Source: Candidatus Terraquivivens tengchongensis
GTDB lineage: Archaea > Thermoproteota > Nitrososphaeria_A > Caldarchaeales > Wolframiiraptoraceae
Reading direction: 5' to 3'
Assembly (NCBI GenBank): GCA_023268355.1
Contig: JALNJK010000002.1
Coordinates: 62,001-126,000 of the forward strand
DNA: 64,000 nt
Shown here: positions 43,029 to 54,666 of the stretch, piece after piece
Layout: every line of letters begins with the position of its first letter
How positions within the stretch are numbered: position 1 is the first letter of the stretch
The notes under the pieces: model-generated
What the model saw: only the letters and a program-made list of their open reading frames with translations
What the model was told of the DNA's origin: nothing
Database searches by the model: none
Position numbers and translations under genes: made by a program

Positions 43029-43933
43029 CTCATGTACCCTCCAAGAAGCTTGCCGTATATTAACCTGGATACGAGGACCATTAAGATCGAAATCACGAAA
43101 AGGACCAAACCAAGTCCTATAAGGGCCGCAGCCTCGATACCCGTCGCCTCGGCAAAGTTGTTGATTATAAGTGTCGTTAAGGTGCACGCTGGCTCTAAGA
43201 GGGATACTGAGAAGCTACACGTGTTACCTATTACCATGGAAACGGCCACGGCCTCCGCCACCGCTCTTCCAAGTGCCAACATTAGCGCCGCGAATATTCC
43301 TGGCTTAATGTAGCTTAATGTAATGCGTATGACTTCCCATTTGGTGAGCCCAAGCGCGTATGCCGCCTCCTTTATCTCCATGGGCACTAGGCGTAGATTC
43401 TCTTTTATGACCGATACAGCAAAAGGTGTTATCATATAGCCGAGCATTAGTGCCGCGGTCAGCTTGTTATACGCCGTAAGGGTCGTAGTTTGGAATATTG
43501 GTATAAAGCCCAAATTTTCTACTAAGAACTTGTAAAGGGTATCGGAGAGGAATGGCCCTAAGCTCGCAATTCCCCAAAGCCCCACGACGACACTCGGAAC
43601 AGCTGCTATCACATCAACAATTATTCCTAATTTCTCTGATAACCATTCGGGTAGCAACTCTGTCATAGCTACTGCCGCCGCTATACTTACGGGCATGGTG
43701 ATCAGCAGTGCCAAGCCTGCCGTTGTCAGGGTACCATAAATGGCCGGAAGCGCACCGTATTTCTGTTCAGATAAGCTCCACTCCCGACCCAAAATGAAAT
43801 CCAGAAAAGAGAATTTTGAGAAGAACTCAGAAGCACCATAAAGTTCACCAAAGAAGTATAGTGGCAAGATGAGGGCTAAAAATAAGGCGAAACCTCCTAA
43901 AAAAATAAAAATAGATTTTCTTACGGTTGTCAT
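43025..43933 (-). CDS. pstC: Phosphate ABC transporter permease PstC
   Basis: Second permease, 302 residues with about six membrane segments. The EAA-type loop is LVPMEIKEAAYALGLTKWEV, and VVVGLWGIASLGPFL is typical. Start taken as ATG at 43933, 8-9 nt after a GAGG site; TTG at 43942 is possible. It lies between pstS and pstA. Confidence 0.93.
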   Translation of the reverse strand: MTTVRKSIFIFLGGFALFLALILPLYFFGELYGASEFFSKFSFLDFILGREWSLSEQKYGALPAIYGTLTTAGLALLITMPVSIAAAVAMTELLPEWLSEKLGIIVDVIAAVPSVVVGLWGIASLGPFLSDTLYKFLVENLGFIPIFQTTTLTAYNKLTAALMLGYMITPFAVSVIKENLRLVPMEIKEAAYALGLTKWEVIRITLSYIKPGIFAALMLALGRAVAEAVAVSMVIGNTCSFSVSLLEPACTLTTLIINNFAEATGIEAAALIGLGLVLFVISILMVLVSRLIYGKLLGGYMR

Positions 43934-43948
43934 ACGAACCAACCAACC

Positions 43949-45100
43949 TCATGTCAACCTTATATAAGATACCCCCTTCAGACCTATCTGCGCAGCGTTA
44001 TCTGGTAGGGGGGCGTAGCCAGGTACATCGGCGACGTATTTCTGTCCTTTTTGGTATACCCATGCTAGGAACTCACGTAGGGCTGCCGCCTTTTCGGGTG
44101 AGTTCTCGACATACAGCATAACGTAGCTGAAGCTCACGATGGGGTACGCGTTCGGACTTGGAGGCTCGAGCTTAATTAATGAAACAGTACTCCAGTCATC
44201 AAGGGGGTCTGGCAATTTCAAATGTTCAATAATCGACCTTACTGCCTCCACTACGCTTTCTGTGGATGCCTTTACGAAGTTGCCCGCCTTGTTCTGTACC
44301 GCAGCATGATTCAGCCCACTCAGCACAGCATACGAGAGTTCTACATAACCTATGCTGTACCGCGTATTCTTCACAACTTCAGTGACACCTTCGTTGCCCT
44401 TAGCGCCTATGAAGCGTGCCTTTTCAACTTCTTCGTCCGGAAGCTTAAATGATAGGTCCCTCGGAAACTTCCCCTTACTAACCTTCTCCAAAAAGTCCGT
44501 CCAGATGAACGTCGTTCCGCTCCTGTCCGCCCTGTATACGACGATTATGTCCTTATCCACGTTCTCAAGTTGCGGATTGAGCTCCACCAATTGGGGATCG
44601 TTCCACTTCTTTATGCTCCCATCGAAGATCTTTAGAAGAACCTCCTGCGAGAGCTTAAGCTCGTCCAAGCCTGGTATGTTGAATATCGCGACAACCGAAC
44701 CTATAGTTATGGGCATTTGTATGACGCCTCCTCTGACATTCTTCAGTCCCTCCCAATCACTCCTCGTTAATGGAGCATCGCTGGCCGCGAAATCCACGGC
44801 TTGCTCCTTAAGTTTCGCTATTCCCTGCCCGCTGCCTATGCTTTGATAGTCAACGCCGAAAAGACCCTTTTCTCGCTTGAATTCATAGGCCCATTTCTGC
44901 ATCAACGGATTAACGAAAGTAGCTCCACCGCCTAAGAGCTTTTCTGGCCACTGGATGGTTGGTGTTGGGCTAGGAGAGTGCGTAGATGTCGGTGCCGGCT
45001 GTTGCCCTCCCAACGTGATCAGGGCCGCTACAGCAACAATCACGACGACCGCGATTATGGTACCTAAAACTGCAATCTTTGAGATGCCTTGTTTGTACAC
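43949..45100 (-). CDS. pstS: Phosphate-binding protein PstS
   Basis: Surface-anchored phosphate receptor, 383 residues. An N-terminal membrane anchor (IAVLGTIIAVVVIVAVAALI) is followed by a Pro/Ser/Thr-rich linker and then the binding domain: GGGATFVNPLMQKW, SIGSGQGIAKL, DFAASDAPL, YRADRSGTTFIW. The start is GTG at 45100, with GAGGT 9 nt before it and a TATA box at 45135-45145. It is first in the pst operon and divergent from an AbrB-PhoU regulator. Confidence 0.94.
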   Translation of the reverse strand: MYKQGISKIAVLGTIIAVVVIVAVAALITLGGQQPAPTSTHSPSPTPTIQWPEKLLGGGATFVNPLMQKWAYEFKREKGLFGVDYQSIGSGQGIAKLKEQAVDFAASDAPLTRSDWEGLKNVRGGVIQMPITIGSVVAIFNIPGLDELKLSQEVLLKIFDGSIKKWNDPQLVELNPQLENVDKDIIVVYRADRSGTTFIWTDFLEKVSKGKFPRDLSFKLPDEEVEKARFIGAKGNEGVTEVVKNTRYSIGYVELSYAVLSGLNHAAVQNKAGNFVKASTESVVEAVRSIIEHLKLPDPLDDWSTVSLIKLEPPSPNAYPIVSFSYVMLYVENSPEKAAALREFLAWVYQKGQKYVADVPGYAPLPDNAAQIGLKGVSYIRLT

Positions 45101-45134
45101 GTCCTTTTTACCTCAACGGCCAACACAGGTTTTG

Positions 45135-45145
45135 CCATATATATA
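45135..45145 (-). promoter_or_regulatory. TATA box of the pst operon
   Basis: Minus-strand TATATATATGG lies 35-45 nt before the pstS GTG. It shares the 109-nt divergent region with the TATA box of the regulator at 45177-45185. Confidence 0.55.
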
Positions 45146-45176
45146 GATTATGATCCAAAAATATATTGAGGTAAAG

Positions 45177-45185
45177 ATATATATA
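45177..45185 (+). promoter_or_regulatory. TATA box of the AbrB-PhoU gene
   Basis: ATATATATA centred about 29 nt before the ATG at 45210. It predicts a leaderless transcript and rules against the longer reading from 45150, which would start upstream of the promoter. Confidence 0.6.
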
Positions 45186-45209
45186 GCGAAATATAGTTGC
45201 ACCTGTAGT

Positions 45210-46247
45210 ATGGAGCAAGCATACCTCAGAAAAATTCAAATGTCTGGAGGCTCAACATTAATAGTTTCGCTACCAAAGGAGTGGGTAAGAGCAGTCAATT
45301 TGAAAAAGCTTGATGAGGTACTCATGGTGCCGCAACCCGACGGCACGCTCTTCGTTATGCCTTATAAAAAAGGTGTTGCTAATGAGGCATGTATAGAACC
45401 TTCTTCTCAAACCACGGCAGATGAAATCATCAGGGCCTATATATCTTACTACTTGGCGGGTTATGACACCATCAGGATAAAGTTTGAGAGACCGTCGCCC
45501 GAGCTTGTTCAAAAGGTCAAAGAAAGCATCAGACGGTGGATTGTTGGTGCAGAGATAGTAGAGGAATCTTCGATAGATATGCTCACAATATGTCTTCCTA
45601 TACATACAAACCTTCCGTTAAAAAATGCAATCGAAAGGATGGGCAAGATAGCTTCTGCCATGCAAAAAGAGTCGCTTACGGCATTTATAGAGGGCGATAA
45701 GTCTTTGGCACAAGAGATAATTATAAGAGATGACGAAGTTGACAGATTGTACCATTTTGTAGTAAGACAACTAAACCTAGCAATTTCCAACCCGCTTACG
45801 CACCTCTCTTTAGGACTTTCCAGCAGACAAGACTGTCTTGGATACATGCTTGTTGCCAAGAGTATAGAGAGGGCAGCGGATCATGCGTTGGCTATAGCAG
45901 AATCGGTAGGCACCTTAAAAATTAACAATTCCAACATTATGGAGACTATCGAAAATATTGGTAAACTTTCCAATGAGTTATTTGAAGACGCCCTTTCAGC
46001 CCTATTGAAAGGGGATACTAAGCTTGCGAACGATGTTATAGTTAGGACCTATGACTTAGTGAAGAAAATAGAGGATATCGAGGTACGGTTGTTATATCCA
46101 AAGTACAACGTGCCGTTCGTGATTCTAATAAGGTCGGTACTCAGCAACGTGAAAAGAATATCAGAGTATAGTGCGGACATTTCTGAGGTAGCAGTTAACA
46201 TATCCGTCACGAAGCCTAGGGTAACAATCGACTCCATTTCACACTAG
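45210..46247 (+). CDS. AbrB-domain PhoU-like phosphate regulator
   Basis: 345 residues: an N-terminal AbrB segment (YLRKIQMSGGSTLIVSLPKEWV) and two PhoU-type repeats (IIRDDEVDRLYHFVVRQ, AKSIERAADHALAIAESVG). It is a paralogue of 17505-18554. Facing away from pstS across a shared promoter region, it is the obvious candidate for sensing phosphate state and controlling pst; that is inference from position. Its end overlaps the convergent FAH gene by 4 nt. Confidence 0.83.
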   Translation: MEQAYLRKIQMSGGSTLIVSLPKEWVRAVNLKKLDEVLMVPQPDGTLFVMPYKKGVANEACIEPSSQTTADEIIRAYISYYLAGYDTIRIKFERPSPELVQKVKESIRRWIVGAEIVEESSIDMLTICLPIHTNLPLKNAIERMGKIASAMQKESLTAFIEGDKSLAQEIIIRDDEVDRLYHFVVRQLNLAISNPLTHLSLGLSSRQDCLGYMLVAKSIERAADHALAIAESVGTLKINNSNIMETIENIGKLSNELFEDALSALLKGDTKLANDVIVRTYDLVKKIEDIEVRLLYPKYNVPFVILIRSVLSNVKRISEYSADISEVAVNISVTKPRVTIDSISH

Positions 46248-47104
46248 ACTTCTGCAACGACTCTGTTTCTGATGGTTCCTATGTTCTCTATCGACACCTC
46301 GACGACATCCCCGACTGATAACAGCTTAGGCTCGGGCTTCATGAAATATCCAACACCAGCCGGTGTGCCCGTTGATATCATATCGCCCGGCTCAAGGGTC
46401 ATGACCATGCTCATAGAGGACACTATCCGAGGTATCTTAAACACCATGTTGTTAGTTGACGAGTTTTGCCTTAACTCGTTGTTCACTTTTGTGAATATCT
46501 TAAGCCTATGTGGGTCAGGGATTTCGTCTTTAGTTACAATCCAAGGGCCGCACGGAGCAAAAGTGTCAAAGCTTTTTCCGCGAGTCCATTGCTTATCGCC
46601 AAACTGTATATCTCTCGCTGAAACATCGTTCATTATAGTATAGCCGAAGACATATTCCATCGCATCTTCTTCACGAATATTCTTGCCACGTTTGCCTATG
46701 ATGATGACCAACTCGCCCTCGTAGTCAAGCTGCTTAACAATCTTCGGGTAAACAATATCATCGTACGGTCCTGTAAGGCTAGTCCTTGGCTTAAAGAATA
46801 TTATTGGCTCAGCAGGTGGTTTTACGCCCTGTTCTTCGGCATGGTCGATGTAGTTTAAACCTAAGCAGATAATCTTGCCCGGTTTTAAAATTGGTGGTAG
46901 AAGATGGAATTTATCCAAAGGCTCGGCATATCTTTGAAATCTTTGCAGATCCTTCCTAAGCACCTCCATAAATGCTCTTTCAGCTATGAAATCGGTGATG
47001 TCATCCGGAAGTTTGATACTTGTTGCAACCCTTCTCACAAGCTTGCCGTCTAAAACTATGCCATAATCTACTTCGTCACCTATCTTGTAACTTGCAATTT
47101 TCAT
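46244..47104 (-). CDS. Fumarylacetoacetate hydrolase family protein
   Basis: 286 residues of the common FAH form. GKIICLGLNYIDHAEEQG, the metal site LDYEGELVIIIG (Glu, Glu), GYTIMNDVSARDIQ and GDMISTGTPAGVG are all present. Such proteins act as hydrolases, isomerases or decarboxylases of 2-oxo acids (for example in aromatic degradation) or as oxaloacetate decarboxylases; the substrate is unknown. It differs clearly from the first FAH protein at 6328-7188. It lies 32 nt after korB on the same strand. Confidence 0.85.
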   Translation of the reverse strand: MKIASYKIGDEVDYGIVLDGKLVRRVATSIKLPDDITDFIAERAFMEVLRKDLQRFQRYAEPLDKFHLLPPILKPGKIICLGLNYIDHAEEQGVKPPAEPIIFFKPRTSLTGPYDDIVYPKIVKQLDYEGELVIIIGKRGKNIREEDAMEYVFGYTIMNDVSARDIQFGDKQWTRGKSFDTFAPCGPWIVTKDEIPDPHRLKIFTKVNNELRQNSSTNNMVFKIPRIVSSMSMVMTLEPGDMISTGTPAGVGYFMKPEPKLLSVGDVVEVSIENIGTIRNRVVAEV

Positions 47105-47136
47105 GAATTTAACACCGTGACCTAAGATTAAAACAG

Positions 47137-50054
<2,918 letters not shown>

Positions 50055-50085
50055 CCAACTTAACCTCAAAACTCTTAAAATACAA

Positions 50086-50796
50086 TTATGCTCTTAAAAA
50101 CTTTTTGAAATTTTCCGCCACTACTTCTTCAATAACTTCCTTACTCATGTTTTTTACTTCAGCTATTATGTTCAGTGAGCTCTCTACCATCGGTGGCTCG
50201 AGCTTCACGCCCCTATATACATATGGACCATCGCTCTCCGTTAATACCGAGCGCACGTCTACTGCCTTGGCAACTTCCTTATGCCTCTTTTGAATAGCAC
50301 ACATTGGGTTTATCGATACAAAATAACCGACAGACGATATCTTTTCCAACAAATCCAGCGGACCAGTATACCAGTGGAAAAGCGCTCTAGGTACGTCATT
50401 TTTTAGGAGTATGTCTAAAGCTTTCTGCCAAGCGTCAAGACAGTGCAAGTTCATCGGTAGTGAATACTCGTATGCTAGCTTAGTAAAAGTATCAAAGACT
50501 TCAAGCTGTCTCTCAAAAGAATCTCTGGCATAACGTCTATCAAGACCGACCTCACCGATGCATTTGACATCATGTCTACTAATTAACGTGCAAACGTTTC
50601 TAACTTCTTCGTCATTAACTTTTGAAAGCTTCCAAGGATGAACTCCTACAGAGGGGAACACATTATCGAATTTTTCGCCTAACCTTAGCGCTTCCAAACT
50701 CGTATGGTAATCTTCTGCGACAACGATTATGGCTATCGTTCTAAACTTTTCTGGTTTTTCAAACTCGTAAAGATGAGCATGAGCGTCCACTAACAA
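50086..50796 (-). CDS. tatD: TatD family metal-dependent hydrolase
   Basis: 236-residue TIM-barrel hydrolase, a family with 3'-5' deoxyribonuclease members. Motifs are LVDAHAHLYEF (HxH), PSVGVHPWKL, IGEVGLDRRYA (Glu), LPMNLHCLDAW (His), FHWYTG (His) and VLTESDGPYVY (Asp). The start is TTG at 50796 (or GTG two codons on). It lies 16-31 nt upstream of korA on the same strand. Confidence 0.87.
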   Translation of the reverse strand: MLVDAHAHLYEFEKPEKFRTIAIIVVAEDYHTSLEALRLGEKFDNVFPSVGVHPWKLSKVNDEEVRNVCTLISRHDVKCIGEVGLDRRYARDSFERQLEVFDTFTKLAYEYSLPMNLHCLDAWQKALDILLKNDVPRALFHWYTGPLDLLEKISSVGYFVSINPMCAIQKRHKEVAKAVDVRSVLTESDGPYVYRGVKLEPPMVESSLNIIAEVKNMSKEVIEEVVAENFKKFLRA

Positions 50797-50867
50797 TTTT
50801 TTCTCGACAAGTCTTCACAATAAACCTGTATTTATATTATTGCAGTCAATGTTTTATTGTGAAAGCC

Positions 50868-51464
50868 TCAACGGTAGGATAATGGTTCGTTCAAGTCTTC
50901 GATAATTTTTTCATTCTTTAATCTTTGAGCTGCAACTTCGCTAGCTTCCATCAGTATTTTTCTAACTTCTTCATCATTAACAGTCGGCTCAACGATCGTA
51001 TCGCTAACGGTTCCTATGCCGTATATGGCGTCCTCTACTGCTTCCTCTACCTCGCGTATGCTCCTCGAAGCATTTGGCAATATTCCTGAGAGCTGACCCT
51101 TAAGCTCGTCAAGCACGCCCTTGATCGGCGATATGGCCTCACGGAGCTCAGCTACATCGTTAATCGTCTGAAGCCTATTAATCAGCCCCTCGATAGAAAA
51201 CTGGCTCTTCATAACAGTGCTCATCGTTTTTCTCATGTTTGATAGTTCATTTGCGTACACTATTGCCTTATCTTTTTCACTACTCATTAAAGCCTTAACA
51301 CACGCCTCGAACAGTTCTCTACTCCTAGCCGAGTATTGATTTTGCCTCTGCCGGATTCTCTCGCTTATTAGCGTAAGTTTCGTAGTAACCTCATTTAGCT
51401 TATCCCTTAGGGGTTTTGGGGGAGATTGTGGTTTTTTACGTCTGAACAAATTAATCAAGTTCAC
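50868..51464 (-). CDS. cdvB: CdvB-like ESCRT-III (Snf7 family) protein
   Basis: 198-residue helical protein, basic at the start (NLFRRKKPQSPP) and acidic at the end, like ESCRT-III subunits. The RDRELFEKCV-type core is visible as SARSRELFEACVKALMS with AIVYANELSNMRKTM, and the later part KGQLSGILPNASRSIREVEE is a CdvB hallmark. Such proteins form filaments in archaeal cell division and membrane remodelling. No CdvC ATPase or CdvA is adjacent, and I see no clear MIM2-type tail, so it may be a secondary paralogue. The start is GTG at 51464. Confidence 0.8.
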   Translation of the reverse strand: MNLINLFRRKKPQSPPKPLRDKLNEVTTKLTLISERIRQRQNQYSARSRELFEACVKALMSSEKDKAIVYANELSNMRKTMSTVMKSQFSIEGLINRLQTINDVAELREAISPIKGVLDELKGQLSGILPNASRSIREVEEAVEDAIYGIGTVSDTIVEPTVNDEEVRKILMEASEVAAQRLKNEKIIEDLNEPLSYR

Positions 51465-51556
51465 GGACGCTTATGTTTTAATGCGAGATTTAACGGTTTG
51501 CACGTCATCCACTATACATCTTATTCATGAATATACGCTAAGAATTCACAGATATT

Positions 51557-52927
51557 CTAATGCCGCATATTATCTAATATCCGTCTCATTACCTTCCAAA
51601 CGCCGGAACCATACTGGACCGCTAATTTTGGTGCGTTGACAACTTCATCGGGCATGCCAAGTAGCTTAGCTGCAACTCTCAAGATGTGCTTCCGCGAATA
51701 ACCCGTAACTTCTCTCTTGAGTTTTTCTTCGACGGGTATTCTGAAGGCACATTTAACGACTGTAGTATCAAGATACGGATAGGCCGGTTCAATGGAGTTC
51801 GCAAGATATACGTTATAATCACGTTCTAAATTCTTTTCATGTAAATGTGAAAAGTCTTTCAATAATTCGCCCTTAAGAAGCTCATAGCCACCCATTTCTA
51901 ATGCCCTTTCGTACCTTTTATAGCCTGCGAATATTTCATCAGCACCTTGGCCTACTAAAACATAACTCAACTTCACCTCTTTAGCTTTGTTTAAAGCAAA
52001 GTATAACGGCATGCTAATAGAAACATCAAGCGGGTTACATCTCTCTATAATCTGGGCGATATGCGGTAACGTTTCTTCAATCTCTTTCTCATTTAATTCG
52101 CATATGTTGATGCGCAACCCAAGCAACTCAGCAATCTTTTTAGCTCTTAAAACGTCCTTGGATGCTAAAAGACCGGCGCACAGAAGCTCAGGCTCCGCAC
52201 CTAAATCATCCAATAACTTTGCTATGATAGAGCTATCGAGCCCACCAGAAAACAGGACACCTATGTCTTTTCTCTTTGTCAGTTTTACGAGTGCACACCT
52301 TAATGTTTCCAACAAAATTGATGCAATTTCCTGAGACGATCCAGTGAAGGGTTGAAGTGTTTGAAGCTCTTCTAAGAGACTGTAAACCTCAAATTCCAGT
52401 AAACCATCTTCATCTATAATGGCAACGTGGCATGGTTTAAGCGACTTGACCTCCCGAAAGCCCGCTGCTAGTAGCACCTTCTGTTCGCTTGCAAAAGCAT
52501 AACCTCTGCTATCCGATGCAATATAAAGCGGCCTAGTCCCTATAGGATCTCTCATTAGTACGATGTTTCCATTATATATTATCGCAAACGCGTAACTTCC
52601 ATCCAAATTTTTCATTTTGCTTATGTCCTGGGCGTTTATCAAGGTGAAGAGCTTTGCGATTTTATGAGAATCTTCAAGGTTGTATATTTCTCCGTCAAGC
52701 GCTATGACGGAACCTTGAAAAATTGATAGTTTGTTTGAACACAAGCAGGTCTTTCCCTTCAGCGCTAATTGGTTTAGCCCCTCAATTCCTTTTACATGAA
52801 AGAGTTCGCCATCCATCCATAAGCTTAGGTCCGACCATTGATAACAACTTGCACTCAACATCCTTAAGATTATCTCTAAAACATCAACATCCTTTTTGCT
52901 CACAAAACCCACAAAAGGGTTAAGCAA
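51557..52927 (-). CDS. Asparagine synthetase B-like protein without the glutaminase Cys
   Basis: 456 residues. The N-terminal class II amidotransferase fold is present (ALDGEIYNL, LDGSYAFAI, RDPIGTRPLY), but its first residues read MLNPFVGFVS where active enzymes have MCGIVG, so the catalytic Cys2 is missing. The C-terminal synthetase domain has the PP-loop VLFSGGLDSSIIAKL and VLVGQGADEIFAGYKRY. It may use free ammonia, or make another amide. In the same frame a TGT (Cys) codon lies directly before the TTG start, preceded by TGA, and two ATG codons overlap it out of frame, so a one-base indel cannot be excluded. Confidence 0.82.
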   Translation of the reverse strand: MLNPFVGFVSKKDVDVLEIILRMLSASCYQWSDLSLWMDGELFHVKGIEGLNQLALKGKTCLCSNKLSIFQGSVIALDGEIYNLEDSHKIAKLFTLINAQDISKMKNLDGSYAFAIIYNGNIVLMRDPIGTRPLYIASDSRGYAFASEQKVLLAAGFREVKSLKPCHVAIIDEDGLLEFEVYSLLEELQTLQPFTGSSQEIASILLETLRCALVKLTKRKDIGVLFSGGLDSSIIAKLLDDLGAEPELLCAGLLASKDVLRAKKIAELLGLRINICELNEKEIEETLPHIAQIIERCNPLDVSISMPLYFALNKAKEVKLSYVLVGQGADEIFAGYKRYERALEMGGYELLKGELLKDFSHLHEKNLERDYNVYLANSIEPAYPYLDTTVVKCAFRIPVEEKLKREVTGYSRKHILRVAAKLLGMPDEVVNAPKLAVQYGSGVWKVMRRILDNMRH

Positions 52928-52966
52928 ACATCATTCCCTCCAAAACATGGCCTTTATCACTTGCAG

Positions 52967-53374
52967 TTAATAGATACCTATGACACCGAGTGTTTGGTAC
53001 CTTCTAAGAAACTCTATGACAAACGGTCTATATGTATAATAACCTTCAGCTGATTTGTGTATGCTGGATAAACCTAATACTAACCTGAATGCCTCTGCCT
53101 CGTTCTTCTCGCCCTTAATTATATAAACTCCCTCTCCTAACTCTTTCCGCTTGATGAAAATTAGCGGAAGGGAAACATCAAACCCTTTAGGAAGGTTTTT
53201 CTTGAATTCTTCCAATTCCCGTTTGTCAAAATAATGCATCGTCCCACCTACAGTCCTGACGCAAGGCTCATCTAAGCTCAAAAGAACACTAAGAGGAACG
53301 GTATGGGCGGGCAACGTCATGTTGATCATCTTGAGTTCATGCTTAAGCCATTCGTCTAACTCATTAGGGAACAT
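52967..53374 (-). CDS. DUF61-like conserved archaeal protein
   Basis: 135 residues. LDEWLKHELKMINMTLPAHTVPLS at the N-terminus, then MHYFDKRELEEFKKNLP, LPLIFIKRKELGEGVYIIKGEKNEAEA and a helical tail. This arrangement resembles DUF61 of archaea; no function is known. The start is ATG at 53374. It lies 40 nt upstream of the AsnB-like gene on the same strand and next to tRNA-Pro. Confidence 0.6.
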   Translation of the reverse strand: MFPNELDEWLKHELKMINMTLPAHTVPLSVLLSLDEPCVRTVGGTMHYFDKRELEEFKKNLPKGFDVSLPLIFIKRKELGEGVYIIKGEKNEAEAFRLVLGLSSIHKSAEGYYTYRPFVIEFLRRYQTLGVIGIY

Positions 53375-53430
53375 GTGCTTATATGTTTAGTTTGTGTCGC
53401 TTGTTATAAGCTTATTACATAACATGTTAG

Positions 53431-53504
53431 TGGGGCCGCTGGGATTCGAACCCAGGACCTCGCGGGCCCGAGCCGCGAATCATACCATGCTAGACTACGG
53501 CCCC
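53431..53504 (-). tRNA. tRNA-Pro (anticodon CGG)
   Basis: Full cloverleaf of 74 nt without intron. The acceptor GGGGCCG pairs with CGGCCCC and the discriminator is A. The anticodon stem CGCGG/CCGCG closes the loop CTCGGGC, giving anticodon CGG. The T arm is CTGGG-TTCGAAT-CCCAG. The D stem has one T-T mismatch. CCA is not encoded. Confidence 0.95.
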
Positions 53505-53549
53505 TTACCAACACGATCAGCTTACCAAAAGTTAAGCTTTCTGCCAGAT

Positions 53550-54056
53550 TTAGACCTTGAGTGTAAAGCATGTATACGTTGACGTAAGGTTAACCTCAGT
53601 AAGTAGCCAAAGCCTTTTGAAGACCCTCTCAAAATATTCTTCCCTTGCTTCTTCCCTAACAGAAATCACAACATCATACATGCCAAAGAGTTGATGCGCC
53701 TCCGTTACATCTTCTATACTTTTTAAGAAAGTATCCCAGAGCCTTGGTGCTGCTGGCCTCCTTAATTTTATAAATATATAGGCGCATTTCTTTATCTTAT
53801 CAACATCTTTTACTTCAAACGTCAGCCCGCCCTCTTCATTAACTATTAGCGTGTTAGTATCAATGACCTCGCTATCATGAAGCAAATCTAACACAGTGTT
53901 CAGCTGACCTAATGAAGAAACCTCTACCTTGCAAAGCATATCATAAGGTCCCCATATCAAATAGGCCTCCTTCACGAGACCCGAATCCCTTATTGCCTTT
54001 AAGCTGTCTATAAGTGCGCTTCTCGTGCTTACGGACCCCAAAATGAATGCTTTCAT
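53550..54056 (-). CDS. Tandem RAM (Lrp/AsnC effector) domain protein without HTH
   Basis: 168 residues made of two copies of the Lrp/AsnC C-terminal ligand-binding fold: residues about 1-80 (VKEAYLIWGPYDMLCKVEVSS) and about 85-165 (VTEAHQLFGMYDVVISVREEA). No helix-turn-helix is present. Such proteins may sense amino acids and modify other Lrp proteins by mixing with them; that is inference. The start is ATG at 54056. It is divergent from the DtxR-like gene. Confidence 0.75.
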   Translation of the reverse strand: MKAFILGSVSTRSALIDSLKAIRDSGLVKEAYLIWGPYDMLCKVEVSSLGQLNTVLDLLHDSEVIDTNTLIVNEEGGLTFEVKDVDKIKKCAYIFIKLRRPAAPRLWDTFLKSIEDVTEAHQLFGMYDVVISVREEAREEYFERVFKRLWLLTEVNLTSTYTCFTLKV

Positions 54057-54147
54057 GATAATTTATGATTATGAAGTATTATTTAATCTTCGCCTAATTA
54101 ATGCGCCCCTATAATCTTATTAATTACGTATATTAATATCAATTTTT

Positions 54148-54609
54148 GTGGAAAAGGAAGAGCGCTCCCTTCACGAAACTCTATACATAGAGACTACACC
54201 AAGGGAACATGCAGAAATGTATCTTAAGGCTATAAAACTTCTAAATGAGTTTGGTGAAGACCCTGTAAGGGTAGTAAGCTTGGCGAAAAAGCTCGGGGTT
54301 GCGTCATCGAGTGTAGTTCAGATGTTGTCAAAGCTTGAACATGAAGGATACGTGTCTTACGAAAGAAGGTCCGGGGTTAAGCTGACCAAGTTGGGCGATG
54401 GTGTTGCGACTAAGATTTTAAGAAATGCTAGGCTACTCGAAGTCTTGATGGAGAAACACCTTGGAATAGTGGCTGACGAAAGAGTAGTATGCGGTGTGGA
54501 ACATCACATGACAGAGGAACTGGCCGAAGCCTTATGCAAGTTCTTAAATCATCCAAGGAAATGTCCTCACGGCATCGATATACCGCCAGGAAAATGTTGC
54601 AAAGTTTAA
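54148..54609 (+). CDS. DtxR/MntR family metal-dependent repressor
   Basis: 153 residues. N-terminal winged helix (VRVVSLAKKLGVASSSVVQML, LEHEGYVSYERRSGVKLTKLG), then the metal-binding and dimerisation part with VVCGVEHHMTEELAEALCKFL, and a Cys/His-rich end (CPHGIDIPPGKCC). It likely represses iron or manganese uptake genes when metal is plentiful. The start is GTG at 54148, with a TATA-like GTATATTAAT about 25 nt upstream. Confidence 0.88.
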   Translation: MEKEERSLHETLYIETTPREHAEMYLKAIKLLNEFGEDPVRVVSLAKKLGVASSSVVQMLSKLEHEGYVSYERRSGVKLTKLGDGVATKILRNARLLEVLMEKHLGIVADERVVCGVEHHMTEELAEALCKFLNHPRKCPHGIDIPPGKCCKV

Positions 54610-54666
54610 ACAAAGAGCAGTAATATCTTAACCGTAGATAAGTTTGAGATGGTCGTTAAATTGTGA

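Noticed and set aside
43029-43187. N-terminal extension of PstA
   Set aside because: It lies entirely within pstC in another frame and adds residues without family similarity; the ATGA overlap gives a natural start at 43028.
45107-45175. TTGAGGTAAA in opposite orientations (45107-45116 and 45166-45175) as a Pho operator pair
   Set aside because: The pstS copy contains GAGGT placed as a ribosome-binding site and the other copy sits at the BRE position, so both are explained without a repressor.
45150-45209. N-terminal extension of the AbrB-PhoU protein
   Set aside because: The extension would begin upstream of the TATA box at 45177-45185, and the AbrB domain starts right after ATG 45210.
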